From Bradyrhizobium prioriisuperbiae (GTDB taxonomy: Bacteria > Pseudomonadota > Alphaproteobacteria > Rhizobiales > Xanthobacteraceae): a DNA stretch of 64,000 nt. The notes beneath the pieces are model-generated. The model saw only the letters and a list, made by a program, of their open reading frames with translations. It had not been told where the DNA came from and did no database searches. The stretch spans positions 4,762,501-4,826,500 of the forward strand of contig NZ_CP135921.1 in NCBI RefSeq assembly GCF_032397745.1. Reading direction: 5' to 3'. Below are positions 16,956 to 29,610 of the stretch, one piece after another. Numbering within the stretch: position 1 is the stretch's first letter; each line of letters begins with the position of its first letter. A program made the translations under genes and the position numbers.

Positions 16956-17889
16956 GCTTCAGCCTCCGCCAGGGCAGACGGACCACGCTGGAGAACGACA
17001 GCATGCCGTGCGGCAGGAACAGCAGCAGCATCACCACCAGCACGCCAAGCAGACCGCTGTGGAACTGGATGAAGTTGCGCCAGACGGTTTCCTCGAGGCC
17101 GAGATAAACGAAGGCGCCGACCAGCGCACCGAGCGGTGATCCCAGGCCGCCGATCAGCGCCATCACGATCGGCTTCACCGAATAGAGAATGTCGAACACG
17201 TCGGAGGGGTCGATATAATGCACCCAGGCCGCATAGATGCCGCCGGCGGCGCCGACGCTGCAGGCCGACAGTCCGAAGGCGAGGCTTTTGTACAATGTGG
17301 TGTTGAGGCCGATCATGTTCGACGCGGTCTCGTTCTGGCGGATGCAGGCGAGGCCGAAGCCGAGTTTCGAGGAGGCCACCACGATCGCCATCAGCGCTGT
17401 CAGTAGCAGCAGGCCCCACATGGCGTAGAAGAAGAAAATCGCTTCCTGCAGCACGCCGGTGCCGGCAGCGAGCGGAATGTTCAGCCCCATGCCACCGCCG
17501 GTGAGGTCGGTGGCGTTGTTGACCAGTTCGCGGAACACCTCGACCAACGACAGGCTGGCGATGGCGAAATAATGCCCGCGCAGCCGCAGCAGCACGGCGC
17601 CAAGCAGGCCGGCCAGCGCAAACGCCGCCACCGCGGTGAGGGCGACGCTGACCACGAACGGCACGCCCAAACCGAGCAGGATGCCGGTGGCATAGGCGCC
17701 GAACCCGAAAAACGCGGCGGTCGCGAACGACGGATAACCGGCGAAGCCACCGACGATGGTCCAGGACAACGCCAGCACCGCATAGAGGCCGGCCATGGTG
17801 CCGAGCCGCAGCGCGTAGGAGCCGCCGAACACCGGCAGTGCGGCGAGGCACAGCACCAGCGCCAGCAACGCGAGGTGGGCCCTTTTCAT
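16948..17889 (-). CDS. livM: Branched-chain-type ABC transporter permease LivM
   Basis: This 313-residue integral membrane protein has about 8-10 hydrophobic segments and the LivM-type motifs GGFAGYPSFATAAFFGFGAY and GGLGSPLGALVGAFV. It forms the membrane channel with LivH in the inner membrane. It begins 46 nt after livH and overlaps livG. Confidence 0.93.
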   Translation of the reverse strand: MKRAHLALLALVLCLAALPVFGGSYALRLGTMAGLYAVLALSWTIVGGFAGYPSFATAAFFGFGAYATGILLGLGVPFVVSVALTAVAAFALAGLLGAVLLRLRGHYFAIASLSLVEVFRELVNNATDLTGGGMGLNIPLAAGTGVLQEAIFFFYAMWGLLLLTALMAIVVASSKLGFGLACIRQNETASNMIGLNTTLYKSLAFGLSACSVGAAGGIYAAWVHYIDPSDVFDILYSVKPIVMALIGGLGSPLGALVGAFVYLGLEETVWRNFIQFHSGLLGVLVVMLLLFLPHGMLSFSSVVRLPWRRLKHV

Positions 17890-17935
17890 GCCAGGCTCTT
17901 TCTCAGTTCAAGCTCTTGCTCACTCAAAGCGTTGC

Positions 17936-18802
17936 TCATTCGAAGCCCTTGCGCCCGACCAGGCCCTGCGGCCTGACGATGAGGAACACGATCAGCAGTG
18001 CGAACGACAAAGTGGTGGCGTGGGCCGGGCCGATGAAGGTGGCGCCGACGCCTTCGATCAGGGCCAGCAGCAGGCCGCCGGCCAGCGCACCTGACACGCT
18101 GCCGAGGCCGCCGAGCACGCAGACCACGAAGGCCTTGCCGAGATAGGTCGACGCGGTCAGCGCCGAAATCGGGAAGATCATCGCCATCAGGACACCGGCG
18201 CAGCCGGCAAGCGCGGCCCCAAGGCCGAAGGCGATGGCGTAGATGTTGCTGATGTTGACGCCCATCAGCACGGCGGCATCACGATCCAGCCGCACCGCGA
18301 CAATGGCGCGCCCGATCCGCGAGCGCCGCATGATCAAATAAAGCAAACCGGTCAGCACCAGCGCAGCCGCGGTCGCGATCAGCCGGTCGACCGGGACCAC
18401 GACGCCCATCACCGAGATCGATCCCATCGGCGGCACCAGCGTCAGCTTGCGATAGTCCGCCTTGAAGAGATAGATCATGGCGTTGTTCAGGATCAGGTCG
18501 AGCCCGAACGTGAGGGTCAGCGTCACCAGCACCGGTGCGGTGATCACCCGGTTGAGAATGAGGCGCTGGATGCCATAGCCCAGCACGAAGAAAGCGGGGG
18601 CCGCTGCCACCAGCACGTACCAGGGCGGCACGCCGAACGCTTGGTAGAGTCCCCAGGCGAGATAGGCGCCGAGCACGATCATCGACCCGTGGATCAGGTT
18701 GATGACGTTCAGCACACCCCAGACCAGCGAGAAGCCGATCGCGATGCAGGCATAGAGACAGCCCAGCACCAAGGCATTGATCAGCACCTGGACGGCGAGC
18801 AT
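17936..18802 (-). CDS. livH: Branched-chain-type ABC transporter permease LivH
   Basis: This is a 288-residue membrane protein with the LivH start VQVLINALVLGCLYACIAIGFS and the conserved GVLNVINLIHGSMIVLGAY, plus the EAA-like region GLGSVSGALAGGLLL. It follows the binding-protein gene by 49 nt and is co-transcribed with it. Confidence 0.93.
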   Translation of the reverse strand: MLAVQVLINALVLGCLYACIAIGFSLVWGVLNVINLIHGSMIVLGAYLAWGLYQAFGVPPWYVLVAAAPAFFVLGYGIQRLILNRVITAPVLVTLTLTFGLDLILNNAMIYLFKADYRKLTLVPPMGSISVMGVVVPVDRLIATAAALVLTGLLYLIMRRSRIGRAIVAVRLDRDAAVLMGVNISNIYAIAFGLGAALAGCAGVLMAMIFPISALTASTYLGKAFVVCVLGGLGSVSGALAGGLLLALIEGVGATFIGPAHATTLSFALLIVFLIVRPQGLVGRKGFE

Positions 18803-18851
18803 GGCGTTGGGCCTCGTTGGTGCGAGCGCGGAAAAGCGGGGAGAGGCGTGC

Positions 18852-20063
18852 TCAGTTCACGCCGAGCTTGAGCTCGCCCTGCCGGATGGCCTGCGGAAAC
18901 AGCACCACCGGCTTGCTGCCCTGGATCTGGAACACCGGCGGCTCCAGCGACGTGATTTGTCCGGTGGGGCCGAACTTCACCGGGCCGAAAAAAGTGATCT
19001 CGTTGATCTTGGCGAGTTCGTCGCGCACCTTGTCGCGATCCAGCGAGCCGGCACGCTCCAGCGCCATCTGGAACAGTGCGCCTGCGACGGACGCCGAGGC
19101 CTGCGCATAATCCGGGTCGGACTTGTACTTGGCGCGGAACAGCTTCACGTAGTTCTCGGTGGTGACGAAAATGTCCTTGCCGGCATAGTCCTCGGCCGGA
19201 TGCCACCAGGCCGCGCTGGTGATGTTCTCGGCGGTCGGGCCGGCGGCATCGATGAATTCCTGATAGGCGGGGCCGGCGATCATGGAGACCACCTGCGCCT
19301 TGATCTGCTGATCCGCCATCTGCTTGCGCACCAGCAGCAGGTCGTTGGTGTAGCCGGTGACGAAGATCCACTGCGGCGCCAGCGATTTGATCTGCGACAG
19401 CGTGGCCGAATGATCCAGGGTGCCGATAGCGTATTTCTCGAAATAGGCGACCTCGATCCCGTTGGCCTTGGCGGACTTGTCCATCTCCTGGGCGATGGCG
19501 AGTGGGAACAGGTCGTTGCGGGCCAGGATCGCCACCTTCTTCACGTCGGGCGCCTTGGCCTTGACCATGCTGGTGAGCGGCGTGGTCAGGGTGTCGTTCG
19601 GCGTGAAGGTGCCGAACAGGTATTTGTAGCCCTGGTCGTAGACCTGGGATGAGGACGCGGTCGCCGCGATGGTCGGCACCTTGTGTTTCTCCGACACGGT
19701 GCTCGCCGCCTTGGCGGCGCCGGAGCCGAAGGCGCCGAACAGGAAACTCACATTGTCCTGGGTGATCATCTGCTCGGTGGTCTGCACCGCGCGCGGCGTG
19801 TTGGATTGATAGTCGGCATAGACGATCTCGACCTTGTAGCGCTTGCCGCCGACCTGGATGCCGCCCGCCTTGTTGGCCTGTTCGGCCCAGAGATCATAGC
19901 CCTGCTGCTGCTTGATCGCTTCCGGCGCCAGCGGGCCGGTCAGTGGCAGCGGTGCGCCGAACTTGATGACCTCCTGCGCCGAGGCGGTTGCCGTCGCCAG
20001 GCCCGTTGCGATCAAGGCGGCACCGGCGATCCGGGCAGTCAAAGTCACGGGGACACGAACCAT
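18852..20063 (-). CDS. ABC solute-binding protein, amino-acid/amide type, of the liv operon
   Basis: This 403-residue periplasmic-binding protein has a signal peptide (TARIAGAALIATGLATATASAQ) and the type I fold start EVIKFGAPLPLTGPLA. The ATG at 20063 with GGAG upstream gives the proper signal peptide; the long upstream open frame is not used. It is the first gene of the liv-type operon. It differs clearly from the two tandem binding proteins at 8-11 kb. Confidence 0.92.
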   Translation of the reverse strand: MVRVPVTLTARIAGAALIATGLATATASAQEVIKFGAPLPLTGPLAPEAIKQQQGYDLWAEQANKAGGIQVGGKRYKVEIVYADYQSNTPRAVQTTEQMITQDNVSFLFGAFGSGAAKAASTVSEKHKVPTIAATASSSQVYDQGYKYLFGTFTPNDTLTTPLTSMVKAKAPDVKKVAILARNDLFPLAIAQEMDKSAKANGIEVAYFEKYAIGTLDHSATLSQIKSLAPQWIFVTGYTNDLLLVRKQMADQQIKAQVVSMIAGPAYQEFIDAAGPTAENITSAAWWHPAEDYAGKDIFVTTENYVKLFRAKYKSDPDYAQASASVAGALFQMALERAGSLDRDKVRDELAKINEITFFGPVKFGPTGQITSLEPPVFQIQGSKPVVLFPQAIRQGELKLGVN

Positions 20064-20196
20064 CGAGGAGTCTCCTTGCGCGCAAGCCGGCGAGTTCAAA
20101 CATGACAAATCCATATTTCGAATAAAAGCATTGAATTTAGAATAGAGAGGTCTGAAAATTAGAACGCTCGGGACGGCGGGCTTGAGGGGCGGGACG
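20064..20196. promoter_or_regulatory. Divergent promoter region with LysR-type box candidate
   Basis: This 133-nt AT-richer region separates the leftward liv operon from the rightward LysR gene, the classic arrangement for a LysR regulator controlling its neighbour. A TTCGAA core flanked by A/T (20114-20125) is the best LysR-box-like dyad. This is suggestive only. Confidence 0.4.
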
Positions 20197-21096
20197 ATGC
20201 TTGAAGCGATGGCGATCCGGTATTTCCGCGAGGTGACCAAGAGCGGATCGATCAAGCGTGCCGCCGCGGCGTTGCATATCGCGCCCAGCGCCATCAGCCG
20301 GCAGATCCAGGGGTTGGAGCAGGAGCTTGCGGTGAAGCTGTTCGAACGCGGCGCGCGCGGCATGAGCCTGACCAATGCCGGTCATTTGTTGCTGCGTTAC
20401 GCCGTCGAGAGCCGCAAGCAGCTCGACGATATCCGCACCCTGGTGCAGGAGTTCGACTCGCTGCAGCGCGGCCACATCAGGCTGGCCACGGTCGAGGGGC
20501 AGCTGGCGAGCTTCATTTCCGATTTCGTGCTGGACCTGTCGCGGCAATATCCCGGCGTCACCGTTGCGGTGACGGCGGTGGGATCGCGCGATGTCGCCGA
20601 GATGGTCGGGCGGCACGAGGCTGATTTGGGTCTGGTGTTCGGCCGGGCGCCGCGCCGCGATTTGATCGAGCTCGCGCGGATGCGGCAGTCACTGTGCGTG
20701 ATGGTTTCGCCGCATCATCCGATGGCGCACCGGAAATTCTGTGCGGTGAAGGATCTCGCCGGGCTGCGCTGCATCGTGCCGGACCCGACCTTCGGCATCC
20801 GCCAGGAGATCGACCGCGCCTGCGCCCGGGCCCGCGTCGCCATCGATGTCTATTGCGAAACCAACTCGCTGGCGTTTGCGCGTACGGTGGCGTCGCGCAG
20901 CGATCTCGCGACTTTTCTGCCGCAGGACGCCGCCGCCCCGGAGCTCGCGACCAAAACTTTGGTGGCGATTCCCATTCGCGACAAGAGCCTGGAGGCGACG
21001 CAGGTGACCCTGGTGCAGCCGGCCACCCGCACCGCATCGCTGCCGGTGCGGCGGATCGCACAGCTCTTGGCGGCGCAGATGAAGAGCCGAAGCTAG
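20197..21096 (+). CDS. LysR family transcriptional regulator
   Basis: This 299-residue protein has an N-terminal winged helix-turn-helix (FREVTKSGSIKRAAAALHIAPSAISRQIQGLE) and a periplasmic-binding-type effector domain. The ATG at 20197, preceded by AGGGGCGGG, is used rather than the upstream TTG. It is divergent from the liv-type operon and is therefore its likely regulator, probably responding to the transported compound or a derivative. Confidence 0.9.
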   Translation: MLEAMAIRYFREVTKSGSIKRAAAALHIAPSAISRQIQGLEQELAVKLFERGARGMSLTNAGHLLLRYAVESRKQLDDIRTLVQEFDSLQRGHIRLATVEGQLASFISDFVLDLSRQYPGVTVAVTAVGSRDVAEMVGRHEADLGLVFGRAPRRDLIELARMRQSLCVMVSPHHPMAHRKFCAVKDLAGLRCIVPDPTFGIRQEIDRACARARVAIDVYCETNSLAFARTVASRSDLATFLPQDAAAPELATKTLVAIPIRDKSLEATQVTLVQPATRTASLPVRRIAQLLAAQMKSRS

Positions 21097-21217
21097 ACAT
21101 CGGCGGTGGAACAGGCCACCGTGACGACGGCCGGTTTGCCGAACCCTTTCAAATGAATATCGGATTTCAGCACGAAATTTGCAGGAGCAGCCTGCGGGGA
21201 GGAAGCGGGATTTGGCG

Positions 21218-22120
21218 ATGAATCTGATCAGTCTCGACATCCGGATGCTGCGGTCGCTGATTTCGGTGGTCGACACCGGCAGCATCACCGAGACGGCTCG
21301 CCGATTGGGACGCACCCAGCCGGCCATCACCCTGCAGTTGCAACGGCTGGAGGAGCTCACCCGCAAGCAGCTTTTCCTGCACGAGGGGCGGCGCCTGACC
21401 CTCACCGCCGACGGCAACACCGTGCTGACCTACGCCAAATCCATTCTCCGCCTGCACGATGAACTGCTCTCGCAGCTCGCGTCGCAGGAGATCGAGGGCC
21501 AGGTGGTGCTGGGAACGCCGGATCTCTATGCGGCCTTCATGCTGCCATCGATCCTCAGCGTGTTCCGCAAATCATTCCCGCGCATTCATGTGGCGCTGAA
21601 CTGCGCGCTCTCGACGCCCCTGGTCGGCCTGGTCAAGCGCGGCGAGGTCGATATCGCGCTGGTGACGCGGATGAATGATTTCACCGGCGGCCAGGTGGTG
21701 CGCCGCGAGCAGTTGATCTGGATGACCGGCGAGCAGTCGAACGCGCATCTGGAAGAGCCGATCCCGCTGGCGCTCTTGCCCGAGGGCAACATCTATCGCG
21801 ACTACGCGATCGAGGGTCTGGAGAAAGCCGGATTGCGCTGGCGCGTCGCCTGCGTCAGCGAAAGCGTCGGCGGATTGCAGGCCGCCGCATTCGCCGGCAT
21901 GGCGGTGACGGTGCTGGGGCGCAGCGCGCTGGTCGGCGGCATGCGCGAGATCGGCGCGGACCACGGTTTTCCGCCGCTGCCGCAGGTCGAACTGCTGCTC
22001 TACAAATCCGCCAACGCGACCTCGAAAGCTGCGACTGCGCTGCATGATTATCTGGCGCACTATTTGCCGCTGGACGAGAAGCTCGGCGAGAAGAGCGTGC
22101 CGATCGAGATGGGGAATTGA
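21218..22120 (+). CDS. LysR family transcriptional regulator, second
   Basis: This 300-residue LysR protein has the HTH SVVDTGSITETARRLGRTQPAITLQLQRLE and an effector domain beginning around residue 90. The ATG at 21218 follows GGGAGGA. It is 121 nt downstream of the first LysR gene and converges with the amidase, with about 80 nt between. It may regulate the molybdenum hydroxylase/amidase cluster, but no shared promoter supports this. Confidence 0.9.
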   Translation: MNLISLDIRMLRSLISVVDTGSITETARRLGRTQPAITLQLQRLEELTRKQLFLHEGRRLTLTADGNTVLTYAKSILRLHDELLSQLASQEIEGQVVLGTPDLYAAFMLPSILSVFRKSFPRIHVALNCALSTPLVGLVKRGEVDIALVTRMNDFTGGQVVRREQLIWMTGEQSNAHLEEPIPLALLPEGNIYRDYAIEGLEKAGLRWRVACVSESVGGLQAAAFAGMAVTVLGRSALVGGMREIGADHGFPPLPQVELLLYKSANATSKAATALHDYLAHYLPLDEKLGEKSVPIEMGN

Positions 22121-22201
22121 AGCGTCTCGCCGCTCTCGGTGTCATCGTCCGGCTTGACCGGACGATGATACGGCATTTGATGCACCCCTTCCGTTATCAA
22201 C

Positions 22202-23668
22202 TCACGCTCCGCCATTGAACTGCGGCCAGAACCCTGCCCATGGATGCGCCTGTTCGAAGGCGGCGGCGATGCGGAAGATGGTGGGTTCGTCCAGCCAGGG
22301 CGCGATGATCTGCAGGCCGATCGGCAGGCCGTCGCTGTCGAAGCCGCAGGGCACGGTGGCGGCGGGCAGGCCGGCGAGATTGATCGGCCACGAGAATGGC
22401 GACCAGCCGAGATGCGGATCCACCGCCACGCCATCGACCGTGCCGACACCAAGCCGGCCGGCCTCGAACGCGGTCACCGCCACCGTCGGGGTCACCAGCG
22501 CGTCGACCCGCTCGAACAGCTTGAGAAAGGCATTGCGCACCTGGCCGCGGCGATAGCCGGCTTCGATGTAGTCGGTGCCGCTGAAGGCCCGCCCGTCTCT
22601 GACCACGTCGCGATACTCGCTCTCGGAGCCGGCGAGATGGTCGAAACTCTTGTCCGCCACGGCGGCGGCCTGTTCGGTGAAGGCGATCGGCTTGAGCGTG
22701 TGTTCGAGGATCCCCGGATCGAGCGCGGGGCCATCCTCGCTGATCGCGGCGCCACAAGAGCCGAGAACGCCGACGGCGTCGGCGAATGCCGCGCGCACCG
22801 CCGGGCTGACGGCGGCGTAGCCGAAATCGACGCTGGCACTGATCCGCAGGCCGCTGAGCGGGCTCGGCCTGGCGTCGAAATTGCGCCGCGACACCGGCAG
22901 GCTTGCCGGGTCGCGCAGGTCGTAGCCGGCGATCACCTCCAGCACCAGCGCCGCATCGGTCACGGTGCGGGTCATCGGTCCGGTGTGCGCCAGCGACGCC
23001 CATGACGGCGGTGAGAATCCGGGCGAGCGCGGCACGAGGCCAAAGGTGGGCTTGAGGCCGAACACGCCACAAAACGAGGACGGCACGCGGATCGAGCCGA
23101 CGCCGTCGGTGCCGATCGCGATCGGCCCACAGCCGGCGGCGACTGCGGCCGCCGCGCCGCCACTCGATCCGCCGCTGGTGTGCCGCAGATTCCAGGGATT
23201 GCGGGTGGTGCCCGTCACCGGGCTGTCGGCGGTGAGCTTGTAGCCGGACTCGCAGGTCGTGGTCTTGCAGGTGATGATCGCGCCGGAGGCTTTCAGCGCC
23301 GCCACCACGGCGGCGTCGACCTGCGGCACGAAGCTCGCATTGAGCGGGGCGCCGCCATAGGCCGGCACGCCGGCCACGAACACCAGATCCTTGATGGTCA
23401 CGGGCACGCCGGCCAGCGCGCCCAGCGTCTCGCCCGCGTGCATGGCCGCGGTGATCCTGTCGGCCTCGGTGCGTGCCTGCTCGTACATCGGCGTCACCAC
23501 CACGTTGCAGGCGGCGTCGGTCGCCTCCAGCGCCGCGATCACGTCGTCGACCACATCGCGCGGGGTGAAAGCCTTGCGCCGATAGCCGTCGATGATATCC
23601 GTGGCTGACAGCTTGGCGAGCGCGCGCGCGGCCGGCGCGCGTGCGGCCCGAACATGACTGGAGTCCAT
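22202..23668 (-). CDS. Amidase (amidase signature family)
   Basis: This 488-residue enzyme has the amidase signature: VTIKDL carries the catalytic Lys near residue 93, HTSGGSSGGAAAAV the cis-Ser, and GTDGVGSIRVPSSFCGVFGLKP the nucleophilic Ser region. It hydrolyses an amide to acid plus ammonia in the cytoplasm. It is the last gene of the leftward cluster, three bases after the hydroxylase FAD subunit. Amide hydrolysis of a hydroxylated N-heterocycle or purine-like product is a plausible role. Confidence 0.92.
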   Translation of the reverse strand: MDSSHVRAARAPAARALAKLSATDIIDGYRRKAFTPRDVVDDVIAALEATDAACNVVVTPMYEQARTEADRITAAMHAGETLGALAGVPVTIKDLVFVAGVPAYGGAPLNASFVPQVDAAVVAALKASGAIITCKTTTCESGYKLTADSPVTGTTRNPWNLRHTSGGSSGGAAAAVAAGCGPIAIGTDGVGSIRVPSSFCGVFGLKPTFGLVPRSPGFSPPSWASLAHTGPMTRTVTDAALVLEVIAGYDLRDPASLPVSRRNFDARPSPLSGLRISASVDFGYAAVSPAVRAAFADAVGVLGSCGAAISEDGPALDPGILEHTLKPIAFTEQAAAVADKSFDHLAGSESEYRDVVRDGRAFSGTDYIEAGYRRGQVRNAFLKLFERVDALVTPTVAVTAFEAGRLGVGTVDGVAVDPHLGWSPFSWPINLAGLPAATVPCGFDSDGLPIGLQIIAPWLDEPTIFRIAAAFEQAHPWAGFWPQFNGGA

Positions 23669-23671
23669 TAT

Positions 23672-24484
23672 CTATTTGTCCTGGATGGTCTTGAGTGCTG
23701 ATTGAACGGCCCGTTTCGCCATCACGGTGACCAGATGAGCGCGATAGTCCGCTTCCGCATGCATGTCCGAGGTCAGGTCGTCGGCGTCGATCCGGATCGC
23801 CGCGACCGCCGACGGCTCGAACTGCTGCGCCAGCGCCCGCTCCATCGCCGGCACGCGGAACACGCCGGAGCCGGCACCGGTGACTGCGACCCGCGCGCCT
23901 TCGCTGATCTGCGCCACGAACACGCCGACCAGCGCATAACGCGACGCCGGCGATTTGAACTTGGCGTAACCGGCGCGCAACGGCGTTGGGAAGCGGATTG
24001 CGGTGATGATCTCGTTCGGCGTCAGGGCCGTCTCGAACAAGCCCTGAAAGAAATGGTCCGCCGCGATCTCGCGTTCGCTGGTGATGATGGTGGCGCCGAG
24101 CCCGAGTACGCCGGCCGGATAGTCCGCGGCCGGATCGTTGTTGGCGGCCGAGCCGCCGATGGTGCCGCGGTTGCGCACCGCCGGATCGCCGATGCCGGCC
24201 GCAAGCTCGGCCAGCGCCGGGATGCGCGCGCGCACCAGGGCCGATGCGGCGACCTCCGCATGCTTGGTCATGGCGCCGATGGTGATGGTCGCGCCGTCGT
24301 TGCTGATGCCTTTCATGTGCGGCAGCTTCGACAGGTCGATCAGCGCCGGCGGCGTCGCCAGCCGCTGCTTGATGGTCGGGATCAGGGTCATGCCGCCGGC
24401 GACCAGCTTGCTGTCGGCGAGGGTGTCCAGCAGCGAGACGGCGTCCGGAATCTGCTCCGGCTGATGATAAGCGAAAGGTCTCAT
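23672..24484 (-). CDS. Molybdenum hydroxylase FAD-binding medium subunit
   Basis: This 270-residue subunit of the xanthine dehydrogenase/CO dehydrogenase family has the FAD pyrophosphate motifs VAGGMTLIP and TIGGSAANNDPAADYP. It passes electrons from the 2Fe-2S centres to the final acceptor. It sits between the large subunit (12 nt away) and the amidase, in the order small, large, medium. Confidence 0.92.
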   Translation of the reverse strand: MRPFAYHQPEQIPDAVSLLDTLADSKLVAGGMTLIPTIKQRLATPPALIDLSKLPHMKGISNDGATITIGAMTKHAEVAASALVRARIPALAELAAGIGDPAVRNRGTIGGSAANNDPAADYPAGVLGLGATIITSEREIAADHFFQGLFETALTPNEIITAIRFPTPLRAGYAKFKSPASRYALVGVFVAQISEGARVAVTGAGSGVFRVPAMERALAQQFEPSAVAAIRIDADDLTSDMHAEADYRAHLVTVMAKRAVQSALKTIQDK

Positions 24485-24496
24485 CTGTCTGTCTCC

Positions 24497-26890
<2,394 letters not shown>

Positions 26891-26902
26891 TTCCCCCGGT
26901 TG

Positions 26903-27388
<486 letters not shown>

Positions 27389-27410
27389 GATGGAACCTCC
27401 TTAAGGAAAC

Positions 27411-28520
27411 TCAGGAACGGGCCAGGGAGCGGACGCGGTCGACCGCCCAGGTGGCGAGCACGAGATCGCCGACATCGAGCGGATCGCGGAAAAAAGTGCG
27501 CTCCGGCACATAGGCGATGAAGTCATCGCCGGGCACCGCATCGAGCATCACCTTGACGAAGGAGCCCTGGTATTCGATCGCCAGCACCCGGCTCGGCAGC
27601 CCCGCGGCATGCCCCGGCGGCACGCCCTTGTCGGGCCGGATCAGCTCCACGTCGTCGCGGCGCACCGCGATATCGATGCGATCACCGATGCTCGGCGGAC
27701 GGTTCTGCATCGGAACTTCGATGCTGCCCTGAGCTGATTGCGACAGTGTGAAGGTGGCGCCGTTGACCTTCTCCACCTTGCCGCTCAGCACGTTCTGGCC
27801 GCCGAGGAATTCGGCGACATAACGATCGTGTGGGCTGGCGTAGACGTCGCGGGCGGGGCCCGCCTGCTTGATCTTGCCGCGTTCCATCACCACGACGACA
27901 TCGGCCAGCGCGATCGCTTCGAGCTGGGTGTGGGTGACATGGATGAAAGTGATGCCGAGTTCGCGCTGCATCCGCCGCAATTCGCCGCGCATCTGCACCC
28001 GCAGCTGTTCGTCCAGCGCCGACAGCGGCTCATCGAGCAGCAGCACGCGCGGTTCGGTGATGGCGGCGCGCGCCAGCGCCACGCGCTGTTGCTGGCCGCC
28101 GGACAGATGCGCCGGCAGCCGGTCGGCAAACTCAGTGAGGCGCACCTTTTCCATCATGGCGTCGGCGGCACGGTTGCGCGCGACCTTCGACAGCCCGCGC
28201 ACCCGCAGCGGAAACGCGATGTTGTCGCGCACGCTGAGATGGGGAAACAGCGCGTAGGACTGGAACATCATGGCGGTGCGCCGCTGCACCGGCGCCATCC
28301 CGACCACGTTCTGGCCGCCGATCACGATTTCGCCGGCGCTGGGATCTTCATGGCCCGCGATCATGCGCAGGATGGTGGTCTTGCCGCAGCCGGACGGACC
28401 GAGGAAGCAGCAATAGGCGCCGTCCGGAATCCTGAGATTGACGCCGTCGACCACATGGGTGACGCCGTCGTAGCTCTTGCAGACGCCGGCCAGTTCGATA
28501 TCGCCGCGACCGTCAGTCAT
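27411..28520 (-). CDS. ABC transporter ATPase, polyamine/PotA type
   Basis: This 369-residue ATPase has Walker A GPSGCGKT, signature LSGGQQQ and Walker B VLLLDEPLSALD, plus a C-terminal TOBE-like regulatory domain (about residues 280-360). It energises the two permeases upstream. A 199-nt gap holding a palindromic repeat separates it from them, which may lower or decouple its expression. Confidence 0.93.
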   Translation of the reverse strand: MTDGRGDIELAGVCKSYDGVTHVVDGVNLRIPDGAYCCFLGPSGCGKTTILRMIAGHEDPSAGEIVIGGQNVVGMAPVQRRTAMMFQSYALFPHLSVRDNIAFPLRVRGLSKVARNRAADAMMEKVRLTEFADRLPAHLSGGQQQRVALARAAITEPRVLLLDEPLSALDEQLRVQMRGELRRMQRELGITFIHVTHTQLEAIALADVVVVMERGKIKQAGPARDVYASPHDRYVAEFLGGQNVLSGKVEKVNGATFTLSQSAQGSIEVPMQNRPPSIGDRIDIAVRRDDVELIRPDKGVPPGHAAGLPSRVLAIEYQGSFVKVMLDAVPGDDFIAYVPERTFFRDPLDVGDLVLATWAVDRVRSLARS

Positions 28521-28567
28521 TGCAAACCCCTAATCCGCGATGAATTCAGGCCGAGGGAAATCTTCCC

Positions 28568-28688
28568 GTCATCTTGAGGTGCGAGCCTTGCGGTGCACTT
28601 GCACCGCTGGGCGAGCCTCGAAGGATGGACGGCCCGGGCGTTCGCCCTTCGAGGGCCGCGCTTACGCACGGCCACCTCAGGACGACGG
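28568..28688. repeat. Interspersed palindromic repeat, copy 1 (inverted relative to copy 2)
   Basis: About 120 bp of hairpin-rich sequence (start GTCATCTTGAGGTGCGAGCC, end GGCCACCTCAGGACGAC) lies in the gap between permease and ATPase genes. It is the reverse complement, with divergence, of the element at 30531-30669, so the pair brackets the two permease genes in inverted orientation. Confidence 0.8.
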
Positions 28689-28719
28689 TTAAGCTCACTA
28701 CGATTCATGTCTTCACGCT

Positions 28720-29610
28720 CTAGTGCGACGCGACGCGGGCACCGCGCCGCTTCTGGATGAACACGATGGTGCCGAGGCTGGCACCAATGATGAGGAATGA
28801 AATGATGGTGGTCACGGTGCCCAGCGCATAGAGCGACGGGGAGGTGACGTTGAGGGTCATGCTCCAGATCTCGAGCGGCAGCGTGTTCAGCGAACCGGCG
28901 GTCTGCAGGCTGCGGGCGAACTCGTCATAGGACAGGGTGAAGCCGAACAGCGCCACGGCCACCAGGCCTGGCGCGAGCACCGGCACCACCACCAGCCAGA
29001 TGGTCTGCCAGCGGCTGGCGCCGAGATCACGCGCCGCTTCTTCCCAGGCGTCGTCGAAACGCGACATCACGGCGAACATCACCAGCACGCCGAACGGCAA
29101 TGTCCATGACAACTGCGCGCCAAGCGCGGAGGTGTACCAGCTCGCATCGATACCGAGCCACTGGAACAGCAGCCCGATGCCGAGACCCAGCACCAGGCCC
29201 GGTGCCACCAGGCTACCGATCATCATGTAGAACACCACCGCGTCGCCCCGGAAGCGGCGGCGAAAGCCGAGGCCGGCGAGAAACGACACCACCACGGTGA
29301 TGATGGTGACGATCACGGCCAGCTTGATCGACCGGTCGAACGAACCCTTGACGTCGCCGGTGCGCACCTGGGTGAACAGGTCGACGAACCAGTGCAGCGA
29401 GTGCCCCTTCATCGGAAACACCAGGCCGCCGCGGACATCCTGGAACGACAGGATGTAGATGCAGATCATCGGTCCGTAGAGCGCGAGCACATACAGCGTG
29501 AACAGTGCGGCGAGGAGGTAGAAGGTCCAGGGACGTTTGCCGCGGCTCGGCGCGATGGCGTGGCGGGCGGCCGCATCGATCGTCTCGGAGGCTGACACGT
29601 CGACGCTCAT
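28720..29610 (-). CDS. ABC transporter permease, PotC type
   Basis: This 296-residue inner-membrane protein has about six hydrophobic segments and the permease EAA loop EEAARDLGASRWQTIWLVVVP. It follows the other permease with a four-base overlap. With the PotB-type subunit it forms the channel of a spermidine/putrescine-type importer. Confidence 0.92.
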   Translation of the reverse strand: MSVDVSASETIDAAARHAIAPSRGKRPWTFYLLAALFTLYVLALYGPMICIYILSFQDVRGGLVFPMKGHSLHWFVDLFTQVRTGDVKGSFDRSIKLAVIVTIITVVVSFLAGLGFRRRFRGDAVVFYMMIGSLVAPGLVLGLGIGLLFQWLGIDASWYTSALGAQLSWTLPFGVLVMFAVMSRFDDAWEEAARDLGASRWQTIWLVVVPVLAPGLVAVALFGFTLSYDEFARSLQTAGSLNTLPLEIWSMTLNVTSPSLYALGTVTTIISFLIIGASLGTIVFIQKRRGARVASH